Assembly: GCA_001184205.1 (NCBI GenBank)
Contig: LBMP01000003.1
Coordinates: forward strand, 186,001-250,000
Direction of reading: 5' to 3'
DNA: 64,000 nt
DNA from: Desulfocarbo indianensis
GTDB taxonomy: Bacteria > Desulfobacterota > Desulfarculia > Desulfarculales > Desulfarculaceae
Shown here: piece by piece, positions 10,201-16,676 of the stretch
How the letters are laid out: every line of letters begins with the position of its first letter
Numbering within the stretch: position 1 is the first letter of the stretch
Notes under the pieces: model-generated
Told to the model about the DNA's origin: nothing
Databases searched by the model: none
The model's input: the letters and a program-made list of their open reading frames with translations, nothing else
Made by a program: the position numbers and the translations under genes

Positions 10201-12677
10201 AGTTCCAGGCGCTGGTGGCGCCCCTGCAGGACGGCGGCGAGCAACGCATCGAATTCGCCACCGTGCACCAGCGCAAGGACGGCACGCTTTATCCGGTGGA
10301 AGTGAACCTGCAACTCTCCGCCCAGGACACCGACCAAGCCTTCGTGGCCATCATCCAGGACGTGACCGAGAAAAACAAGGCGCGCACCGAGATAGAGCGC
10401 CTGTCCCTGGTGGCGGAGCGAACCGACAACGCGGTCATGATCACGGGTGCCGACGGTCTCATTCAGTGGGTCAACGACGCTTTCACCCGCGTCAGCGAAT
10501 ATACCCAGGATGAGGCCCTGGGCAAGAATCCGGGCAAGCTTTTGCAGGGGCCGGAGACCGACCCGGCAACGTTCGAGCTGATGAGCCAGCGCTTGGTGCG
10601 GGGCGAAGGCTTTACCGTGGAGCTGATCAACTACACCAAAAGCGGACGCAAGGTTTGGCTGAACCTGGACGTGCAGCCGGTTTACGACGGCAACGGCCGC
10701 ATCACCAATTTCGTGTCGGTGGCCAGCGACATCACCCAGAGCAAACGCAGCGAGGAGGAGCTGCGCAAACAGGCCCAGATAATAGACCAGATCCACGGCG
10801 CGGTGGTCACCCTGGACCTTCAAGGCAAGGTGACCAGTTGGAACCAGGGGGCGGAGGCTCAATACGGCTACGCCAAGGAAGAGGCGCTGGGGCGCCACAT
10901 ATCCTTTGTGCACCGGGAAGAAGATCAGCCCCACTTGGATGAAATGATCTTCGAGCCCCTTAAGCAAAAGGGACAACACGAGGTCGAGGCCCTTATCCGT
11001 AGAAAATCAGGCGAGACCTTCACTGCTCTCTTGTCGCTGGCCATGCTCAACAACTTGAGGAATGAACCCATCGGCATCGTGAGCAACGCGGTGGACATAA
11101 GCGAACGGAAAAAAGCGGAAGAGACCGTGCGCAAGGCCAAGGAGGCCGCTGAATCGGCGAACCGCACCAAGAGCGAGTTCCTGGCCAACATGAGCCATGA
11201 ATTGCGCACCCCGCTCAACGCCATCATCGGCTTTTCGGAGATACTGCTCGACAACACCTTCGGCGATCTCAACCAGAAGCAGGCCCGCCAGACCCGGCAT
11301 ATCTTGGACAGCGGACGCCATCTGCTTTCCCTGATAAACGACATCCTGGATCTGTCAAAGGTGGAAAGCGGCAAGATGGAGCTGGAGCTTTCCGTGGTGA
11401 ATCTGGCCACCCTGGTGGAATCCAGCCTGGTTTTGATCAAGGAGAAGGCGCTGAAGCATAACATCGCGCTGGAATGGCGTCCTCCGGAAGCCATAAGCCA
11501 ATTGAATCTCCCGGCCGATGAACGCAAGATAAAGCAAGTCCTGTTCAACCTGCTTTCCAACGCGGCCAAGTTCACCCCAGACGGCGGCCACATAACCATC
11601 AGCGCCTCCCGCCAGGACGACGAGGTCCTGGTCAGCATCCGCGACGACGGCATAGGCATCGCCAAGGAGGATCAAGAACGCATCTTCGGCGAGTTTGAGC
11701 AGGTGGACTCCTCCTATTCGCGCAAACAGCAGGGCACCGGCCTGGGCTTGGCGCTCACCCGCAAGCTCGTGGAACTGCACGGCGGCCGCCTTTGGGTGGA
11801 AAGCCGGGGCGCAAACCAGGGCAGCACCTTTTCCTTCACCATACCGATCAAATCCCTGCGGCCCCAGGAAGCTCTCGCGGAAGCCCAATTGGCCGAGGCC
11901 CCAGCCCCCGGCGAAACCGCCCCGCACGCCAAGCGCACGGTTCTGGTGGTGGACGACGACCCCCTGGCCCGCGAGCTGCTGTCCGGCTATCTGCAGGAAG
12001 GCGGCTATGAGGTCGTATTGGCGGCCGACGGCGCCAACGCTTATAAAATGGCCAAGAGCATGCAGCCGGCGGCCATAACCCTGGATATCATGCTGCCCGA
12101 TATAAGCGGCTTCGAGGTGCTGCGCCAACTGCAGGAAGACGAAGCCACCGCCGGCATCCCGGTGATAATCGTGTCCATAAGCGATCGCCGCAAAATGGGG
12201 CTGAGCCTGGGAGCCACCGACTTTCTGCAAAAACCGATAAGCAAGGACGAACTGCTGCGCCTGCTTTCCGACCTGGTGGCCCGCTGCAAGATGGGTTACC
12301 GAAAAGTGCTGGTGGTGGACGACAATCCCGCCGACGTAGAGATGATCGGTTCGATCGTCAGCGAACGCGGCTGCGAGGTGATGGCCGCCCACGACGGAGC
12401 CGAAGGCCTCGACCTGGCTTTGCAGCTTAAGCCCAACCTCATCATTCTCGATCTGAACATGCCCGAAATGTCGGGCTGGGACTTTTTGGAGGCGCTGCAA
12501 CAACAGGCCGGCGATTGGCATCCTCCCATACTGGTCTACACCGGCGAAAGCCTCTCCTCCCAGCAGCGCCAGAAACTGGCCGGCAGAGTGCAAGCCATCG
12601 TCCTCAAAGGCGGCGGCAAGGAGGATCTTCTTCATGAATTGGACCGCTTGACGCAGATGGCGTTTAAAAGGAGCTGA
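7230..12677 (+). CDS. Membrane hybrid sensor histidine kinase with seven PAS domains and two receivers
   Basis: A 1815-residue signalling protein. Domains in order: TM helix (~9-31); periplasmic double-Cache-like sensor (~32-315); TM helix (~318-342); HAMP (~343-395); seven PAS repeats starting near 428, 556, 682, 810, 936, 1060 and 1181, several followed by PAC motifs such as VGTITDIS and GIIRDTT; HisKA with H1323 in NMSHELRTPLN; HATPase with the N box LFNLLSNAAKF and glycine boxes DDGIGIA and GTGLGLAL; receiver 1 (~1570, LDIMLPD); receiver 2 (~1691, LDLNMPE). Start ATG 7230 has GGGAG upstream. It heads an operon with a lone receiver and a receiver-HD-GYP protein, which suggests that a phosphorelay feeds c-di-GMP hydrolysis. 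The signal is unknown. Confidence 0.93.
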   Translation: MHIYWGIRKKLLVITALTMLPLLAGVVWITARLVEKAHSRQAFILETARLDQVTSRLNALSRMAVSDVVFLSRLPSLSALARTSAAQKADQQPGGDDRQYYNESLKALLGFMNAKKVYDQARLLNSEGREVIRVNFIDHKAQEVPSSRLQAKSDRYYFTSAAKLPSDKVYVSFVDLNREYGQIEKPYKPVLRFAAPLRDAGGKLMGVVVLNFFAEILFKNSLQDVIEKDASVWMILDQDGHYLYHSRHPEKLWGSPRDLDTGQRCQKDFGPACSDILFAKKTPVEMDGESWDALSNLVTFPQNPGKWLAVAHLMPAPKLAAYLPQLGWAVVSIFVIALVAALLLAWLSGRLVVNPLVTLVDTMKRFSRQDWSARSELAGNDELGLLAAGFNDMAARLQGLYADLESQVSERTAELNRTNLRLIQSEARMRAIIDNTVDAIITIDAQGVVQSFNKGAEKLFDYSAEEVIGQKINMLQPPEVAEKHDQYLKHYLETGEAHIIGTGREERGRRKDGSTFPMYLAVSEVRLDDSLLFTGIIRDTTKLRTAEDSLKESQALYKSLAEAAPVGIFNIDAQGRYTYVNEQWSKIAGLGENQALGSDWIQSIHSRDREAIAEQWKQTAGGGAPFEAEYRFEQPGGKVVWVYGRAVARKDAQGAPSGYVGTITDISKLKDLELSLSESIQRFQATFDQAAVGIAHVGPDGTWLRVNNKLCQIVGYTREELLGKTFQDITHPDDLQTDLSLLDKVIAGELETYSLEKRYIKKDGSLVWIELTVSLVRREDGSPNYFISVVEDIDARKQAENARAASERRFRTLVANVPGAVYRCENDENWTMRFISEPIKSITGYPAKDFIDNRRRSYADTIHPDDRDRISREVKQALENGRSFELEYRIVRRNGQVRWVYEKGQAVTDETGAQRLDGAILDVTERKKIEQDKVRLGRIMEESLNEIFIFDVHTLKFEQVNHGARQNLGYSMDELREMTPLDIKPEYTLEKFQALVAPLQDGGEQRIEFATVHQRKDGTLYPVEVNLQLSAQDTDQAFVAIIQDVTEKNKARTEIERLSLVAERTDNAVMITGADGLIQWVNDAFTRVSEYTQDEALGKNPGKLLQGPETDPATFELMSQRLVRGEGFTVELINYTKSGRKVWLNLDVQPVYDGNGRITNFVSVASDITQSKRSEEELRKQAQIIDQIHGAVVTLDLQGKVTSWNQGAEAQYGYAKEEALGRHISFVHREEDQPHLDEMIFEPLKQKGQHEVEALIRRKSGETFTALLSLAMLNNLRNEPIGIVSNAVDISERKKAEETVRKAKEAAESANRTKSEFLANMSHELRTPLNAIIGFSEILLDNTFGDLNQKQARQTRHILDSGRHLLSLINDILDLSKVESGKMELELSVVNLATLVESSLVLIKEKALKHNIALEWRPPEAISQLNLPADERKIKQVLFNLLSNAAKFTPDGGHITISASRQDDEVLVSIRDDGIGIAKEDQERIFGEFEQVDSSYSRKQQGTGLGLALTRKLVELHGGRLWVESRGANQGSTFSFTIPIKSLRPQEALAEAQLAEAPAPGETAPHAKRTVLVVDDDPLARELLSGYLQEGGYEVVLAADGANAYKMAKSMQPAAITLDIMLPDISGFEVLRQLQEDEATAGIPVIIVSISDRRKMGLSLGATDFLQKPISKDELLRLLSDLVARCKMGYRKVLVVDDNPADVEMIGSIVSERGCEVMAAHDGAEGLDLALQLKPNLIILDLNMPEMSGWDFLEALQQQAGDWHPPILVYTGESLSSQQRQKLAGRVQAIVLKGGGKEDLLHELDRLTQMAFKRS

Positions 12678-12684
12678 AGAAACC

Positions 12685-13071
12685 ATGGCCGAGGGAAAAG
12701 TTCTGATCGTGGAAGACAATCCCATCAATATGGAGCTGGCCCAGGATCTCTTGGAGGTGCGCGGCTTTGAAGTGCTGACCGCCACTTCCGCGGAAGAGGG
12801 ATTGCATGTCGCCCATAGCGAACTTCCCGATATTGTGCTGATGGATATAAGCCTGCCCGCCATGGATGGACTGGAGGCGATACGAAGGCTTAAACAGGAA
12901 CCCGACACCCGGCCCATACCCGTGGTGTGCATGACCGCGCACGCCATGGAGGGGGACATGGAGATGGCCATGCAGGCGGGCGCGGCGGGTTATATCACCA
13001 AACCCATCAACACCAGGGAGTTCGCCAACCAAGTGACCCTGCACTTGAAAAAACAGCCCCAAGGAGATTGA
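12685..13071 (+). CDS. Single-domain response regulator (CheY-like receiver)
   Basis: 128 residues consisting only of a receiver domain: acidic pair ED near the N-terminus (VLIVEDNPINME), phospho-acceptor Asp in IVLMDISLPAMDG, the T/S switch in CMTAHAM and the conserved Lys in ITKPINTREF. It has no output domain, so it probably shuttles phosphate between kinase and partner or acts by protein contact. It starts 7 nt after the hybrid kinase stop, with AGGAG overlapping the kinase 3' end, and is followed 8 nt later by the HD-GYP gene. One operon. Confidence 0.93.
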   Translation: MAEGKVLIVEDNPINMELAQDLLEVRGFEVLTATSAEEGLHVAHSELPDIVLMDISLPAMDGLEAIRRLKQEPDTRPIPVVCMTAHAMEGDMEMAMQAGAAGYITKPINTREFANQVTLHLKKQPQGD

Positions 13072-13079
13072 GGGAAGCC

Positions 13080-14186
13080 ATGGCGACCGACGAGCCGGGC
13101 CAAGCCAAGCAAGGCGTGGCAGCGCAATCAGGCAAGGTGCTGGTGGTGGACGACGAAGCTTTCAATCGCGAGTTGTTGGAAGACCTGCTGATGCCCTGGG
13201 GTTACCAGGTCACGCTGGCCGAAGACGGGGAAAGCGCCCTGGAGCAGGTGGCCAACGACCCGCCGGACGTGATCTTGCTGGACGTCATGATGCCCGGCAC
13301 CGATGGCTTCGAAGTGGCCAGGCGCATCAAGCAGGATGAGGCCACCAAGGGGATTCCGGTGGTCATGGTCACCGCGCTCAAGGCCGTGGAGGACCGGGTG
13401 AAAGCCTTGCAAGTCGGCGCCAACGACTTTCTCTCCAAGCCCGTGGACAAGCTGGAGCTGCAGGCGACGGTGGCTTCGCAGATGAAAATCAAGGCTTACC
13501 ACGACTTCATGAAAAACTATCAGGCCGAGCTTGAAACCCAGGTCGCCAAACGCACCGAGGAGTTGCGTCACGCCTTGGACAAGCTCAAGCAGGCGTCGCT
13601 GGATACCATAATGCGCTTGGCCCGGGCGGCGGAATACAAGGACGAGGACACGGGGGCCCACATTCTGCGCATGAGTTCCTATGGAGCCGCCGTGGCCCGG
13701 CAAATGGGGCTGGGCGAAAAAGTGGCCCAATGGATTCTCTATGCCGCGCCCATGCATGACGTGGGCAAGATAGGCATACCGGATAACGTCCTGCTCAAAC
13801 CCGACCGCCTGAACCCCGACGAATGGGAGATAATGAAGACCCACACCACCATCGGCGGAGGCATCCTTTCCGGAGCCAGCGCCGGCTACCTCAAGCTGGC
13901 GGAAATTATCGCGCTCACCCATCACGAGCGCTGGGACGGCGCCGGCTACCCCCACGGCTTCAAGGGCAAAGAGACTCCCCTGGCCGGACGCATCGCGGCC
14001 ATCAGCGACGTGTTCGACGCCCTCACCTCCAAGCGCCCCTACAAGGAAGCCTTCTCCATCGAGAAATCCTTCGCCATCATACGCGAGGGACGCGGCACCC
14101 ATTTCGACCCCGAGGTGGTGGACGCTTTTTTCGCGATAGAGGACGAGGTGCTGGCCATCAAGGAAAAGCACGGCGACGACAGCTAG
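13080..14186 (+). CDS. Response regulator with HD-GYP phosphodiesterase domain
   Basis: 368 residues. The receiver occupies ~18-135 (VLVVDDEAFNRE, LLDVMMPGTDG, KPVDKLE). A coiled linker with TQVAKRTEELRHALDKL follows, then HD-GYP (~175-355) with HDVGKIGIPD, THHERWDGAGYPHG and the HE/GYP residues intact. The HD-GYP family hydrolyses c-di-GMP, so phosphorylation by the neighbouring kinase would be expected to lower cellular c-di-GMP. I choose ATG 13080, preceded by GGAGATTGAGGGA; a start at 12927 would lie inside the previous receiver gene in another frame. It ends the signalling operon. Confidence 0.93.
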   Translation: MATDEPGQAKQGVAAQSGKVLVVDDEAFNRELLEDLLMPWGYQVTLAEDGESALEQVANDPPDVILLDVMMPGTDGFEVARRIKQDEATKGIPVVMVTALKAVEDRVKALQVGANDFLSKPVDKLELQATVASQMKIKAYHDFMKNYQAELETQVAKRTEELRHALDKLKQASLDTIMRLARAAEYKDEDTGAHILRMSSYGAAVARQMGLGEKVAQWILYAAPMHDVGKIGIPDNVLLKPDRLNPDEWEIMKTHTTIGGGILSGASAGYLKLAEIIALTHHERWDGAGYPHGFKGKETPLAGRIAAISDVFDALTSKRPYKEAFSIEKSFAIIREGRGTHFDPEVVDAFFAIEDEVLAIKEKHGDDS

Positions 14187-14351
14187 GCGGCCGGCGGCGT
14201 TATCACGCGCCGACTTAAGCGAGAAAACCGCTTGCCTTGGTTGCCCCATGGCATCGCGGAAGAGTCCGCGCGAGAGCCTCGCGGCAACGCTCCCTATCTC
14301 ACCCTTCTCTTTTTCCGTGTATTTCAGCGCGGTAAATTCTATAAGAACGTC

Positions 14352-14999
14352 ATGGCAGGCAAACCCAAAATGAAGAGGCGCGAACAGATACTCGCCACCT
14401 CCCTGCAAATGTTCAACGAGCAGGGCTCCCACCAGGTCAGCACCAACCACATCGCCCAGGCCATGGGCATCAGTCCGGGCAACCTCTACTATCATTTCAA
14501 AAACAAGGAACACATCATCCGGGAGTTGTTGGCGCGCCTCATCGAAAAGTTCGATTCCTTGGCCCAGGTGCGGGAAGAGGCCGAATCCGGCCTTGACCTC
14601 ATCGCCGAAGCTATCGAAACCACCGCCGACCTGATCTATGCCTATCGTTTTATCTACGTTGAATTGGCGGCCCTGCTGACCCGCGACGAAGAATTCAAGG
14701 CCATGTATCATGGCATCAAGGCGAGGCGGGCCGAGGAATTCGCCGCGCTTTTCGAGTTCGTCGCCCAAACTGGCGGATTTCGCCAGAGCGTCACGGCCGA
14801 TGAGCAGGACGCCCTGGTTTTCATCCTGTGGACCTATGCGGAAGGCATCATAACCGGCCTGCACACCAGCGCTATCCCCGTGACGCCTACGACCATCCGG
14901 GACCATTTCAAGAAGATCGTTTACATCGTCAAAGCCCACCTGACCCCCGCCTTGTGGTCCGCCCTGGCCAAGAAACTGGACCTGCCGGAAAAGCCTTGA
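14352..14999 (+). CDS. TetR/AcrR-family transcriptional regulator
   Basis: 215 residues. The N-terminal TetR DNA-binding domain is plain: REQILATSLQMFNEQG and VSTNHIAQAMGISPGNLYYHF place the recognition helix near residues 38-48. The C-terminal ligand/dimer domain is not assignable to a known ligand. The start at ATG 14352 lacks a strong Shine-Dalgarno; a second ATG six codons later is possible. It lies 80 nt upstream of a methyltransferase gene in the same direction, with a small palindrome between them that could be its operator. Confidence 0.88.
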   Translation: MAGKPKMKRREQILATSLQMFNEQGSHQVSTNHIAQAMGISPGNLYYHFKNKEHIIRELLARLIEKFDSLAQVREEAESGLDLIAEAIETTADLIYAYRFIYVELAALLTRDEEFKAMYHGIKARRAEEFAALFEFVAQTGGFRQSVTADEQDALVFILWTYAEGIITGLHTSAIPVTPTTIRDHFKKIVYIVKAHLTPALWSALAKKLDLPEKP

Positions 15000-15004
15000 C
15001 AGAA

Positions 15005-15020
15005 TAGAGTAAAAGCTCTA
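15005..15020. promoter_or_regulatory. Palindrome between the TetR and methyltransferase genes
   Basis: TAGAG, a 6-nt spacer and CTCTA, six bases after the TetR stop codon and about 60 bp before the methyltransferase start. It is AT-rich in a GC-rich surrounding, and a TetR operator is plausible. No second copy was found upstream of the TetR gene. Confidence 0.3.
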
Positions 15021-15079
15021 ATTTTATCCATGGTCATTCCCGTGCGTTTGCCGGGGAATCCAACCCGAAAGGAATCGCC

Positions 15080-16096
15080 ATGAATATCAGATATCTGATC
15101 TCCGGGTATAAAACCGTGCGGATCCCCGGCCTCTGGCCCGTGATGCGCGACTTGCTGCCATTTTTGCGCATGCACTACCTGTACGCGGCCCTGGAAACCG
15201 GTTTGCTGCCAGCCCTGCGAACCGGGGCCACCCGGGAGACGCTAATAGCCAAACTCCGTGTCCAGCGCCCCCAATTATTGGACGCGCTCCTGGATATGGG
15301 GTTGGCCCTGAAGGAGCTCTCCCTGCGCAACTCCGTCTTCAGCCTCAAGGGAAACCGTTCCAAGGCGCTGGCCTCCCAGGATGGCGATGTCTTGGCCGCC
15401 TTGATCCAGGCCAATGCAACCTACTACCGAGACTCCTACCGCCACCTCGCCGCCCGCATGGGCGGCGCCCCGCTGGGCGACGATCTGGACGAGATCGGCG
15501 AACTGGTGGCCCGTTTCTCCAAAATCGGCGAGCCCATTCTCAGGAGCTTCATTCACTCCCTGATCCCCGCTGCCGGTGTCTTCCGAATCCTGGATGTGGG
15601 CTGCGGAAGCGGTTTTGTTCTGAAAACGGCCAGGGAAGCAAACAATAAGGCAACCGGCGCCGGGATCGATGCGGACAGCAAGGTGGCGGACCAGGCCAGG
15701 AACAACCTGGCAAAATGGGGGCTCCAGAATTCTTTCGACATTCTGGCCGGGGATATCCGCGCCCAGATCGATGCCCGGCAAGGCGGCTTCGATCTGATCA
15801 CCGCCTTCAATCTTATCTATTATGTGGTCCCGGAAGAACGCCCCGAATTTTTCTCCCTGCTGCGCTCCCTCCTCTCCCCCCATGGCCGCCTGGCCCTGGT
15901 CAACAACTTTCAGAGCAAGGGCAAAGACCCCATGGCCGCCAATCTCAACATCGTCAACTGCTCTCTAAAAAGGCTCACCGCTTTGCCGAACCTGGAGGAC
16001 ATTAAAAGCCAGCTTACCGGTTGCGGCTTTCAGCGCATCCAGTTCACCCGCTTCATGCCAAGAAACGAGTTCTACGGCATCACGGCCTATGCTTAG
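15080..16096 (+). CDS. Class I SAM-dependent methyltransferase
   Basis: 338 residues. Motif I, ILDVGCGSGF, is at about 170-179; an acidic motif II region (GAGIDADSKV) and FDLITAFNLIYYV follow. The first ~130 residues look like the helical/winged dimerisation part found in O-methyltransferases of small-molecule type (YAALETGLLPAL, then a winged-helix-like stretch). The substrate is unknown. Start ATG 15080 has AAAGGAA upstream. The gene probably belongs to the regulon of the TetR protein encoded just upstream. Confidence 0.85.
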   Translation: MNIRYLISGYKTVRIPGLWPVMRDLLPFLRMHYLYAALETGLLPALRTGATRETLIAKLRVQRPQLLDALLDMGLALKELSLRNSVFSLKGNRSKALASQDGDVLAALIQANATYYRDSYRHLAARMGGAPLGDDLDEIGELVARFSKIGEPILRSFIHSLIPAAGVFRILDVGCGSGFVLKTAREANNKATGAGIDADSKVADQARNNLAKWGLQNSFDILAGDIRAQIDARQGGFDLITAFNLIYYVVPEERPEFFSLLRSLLSPHGRLALVNNFQSKGKDPMAANLNIVNCSLKRLTALPNLEDIKSQLTGCGFQRIQFTRFMPRNEFYGITAYA

Positions 16097-16298
16097 GTTT
16101 TCACGTGCAATCAAAAATCGCTGGAGCGCATGCCCAACGGCTTACCCCTAAGCGGCGGCCGCCTTGCCAAAACCATACCCGCCGGCATGCGCGGCAAGGC
16201 CACTCGCCATGACAACGCCCGCGCCATGCCCTCTTTGAGCACATGAAATCGCCATGACCTGTGCCGCGTAGCCCGCACTGCGAGCCAGGCCATTTTTC

Positions 16299-16326
16299 TT
16301 GACAGGCTACACGGACTTGCTATATG
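16299..16326 (+). promoter_or_regulatory. Sigma70-type promoter for the structured RNA
   Basis: TTGACA (16299-16304), a 16-nt spacer and TATATG (16321-16326). It places the transcription start near 16333, exactly at the first base of the folded RNA described in the next entry. Confidence 0.65.
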
Positions 16327-16332
16327 AATTTT

Positions 16333-16480
16333 CCGTAACTCTCTCCCTTGGGGGGCACAGCGCGATCGAATTCGCATAGGGAGGAGCTGTTACGGGTCGG
16401 GGTAACCCGAAGACTCTAAAACGGAATAAACCGGCTACGAAGGCCGTCTCCAGGCATTGTCCTGGGGCGGCCTTTTTTTG
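16333..16480 (+). ncRNA. Structured leader RNA or small RNA (candidate riboswitch) upstream of TonB/DUF4198 genes
   Basis: By hand folding: closing stem CCGTAAC (16333-16339) with GTTACGG (16389-16395); inner stem CTCCCT/AGGGAG; a small hairpin GCGA/TCGC; then a GTAA (GNRA) tetraloop hairpin TCGGG/CCCGA (16398-16411); a single-stranded purine-rich stretch (ACTCTAAAACGGAATAAA); then a strong terminator. The layout of promoter, compact multi-helix domain, linker and terminator is that of a transcription-attenuating riboswitch. A free-standing sRNA is the alternative, because the ORF starts 200 nt past the terminator. I could not match it to cobalamin, TPP, SAM, glycine or c-di-GMP-I consensus elements. 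Neighbour genes make a metal or cofactor ligand likely (inference). Confidence 0.55.
16442..16479 (+). terminator. Intrinsic terminator at the end of the structured RNA
   Basis: GGCCGTC plus CCAGG pairs with CCTGG plus GGCGGCC (12 bp with one bulged T, loop CATTGT), followed by seven T residues. It is 5' of the TonB receptor gene and could be the switching element. Confidence 0.8.
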
Positions 16481-16676
16481 TTAGCGCCCTGCCTGGGCGG
16501 CAGGGAATATCCATATGGCTTGGCGAAAGGTAGAGGGACGGCCACCGTTCCTTGGCCGGTCTGAGCGACCGTCCCCCCAGCTTAGCGAGAGACATGTCGC
16601 CTCTTGCCGTCTTATTTTCCTATCCCTTTCGCCGAAAGTCAACCGGGCCAAACCATAAGGGAAAGGAGAATGGATC
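16481..16676 (+). other. Second part of the receptor leader, with hairpins
   Basis: CCCTGCC/GGCAGGG (16487-16505, 5-nt loop) forms a clean hairpin. Downstream, GGGACGG and CCGTCCC (about 16531-16576) can enclose a second folded segment containing GGCCA/TGGCC. AAGGAG at 16663-16668 is the receptor ribosome-binding site. The methyltransferase-side part, 16097-16298, shows nothing I can name. Confidence 0.4.

Noticed and set aside
8196-10979. 927-aa minus-strand ORF opposite the hybrid kinase
   Set aside because: It is the codon-shadow of a high-GC gene with clear PAS and HAMP domains on the plus strand; the shadow has no domain, no ribosome-binding site and biased His/Ala/Val composition.
13128-14939. 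603-aa minus-strand ORF opposite the HD-GYP and TetR genes
   Set aside because: It crosses two recognisable plus-strand genes and resembles no protein; a GC-driven shadow.
16333-16480. Cobalamin, TPP, SAM or c-di-GMP-I riboswitch
   Set aside because: None of the conserved boxes I know for these classes (for example the B12 box or the TPP CTGAGA core) is present; left as unassigned.
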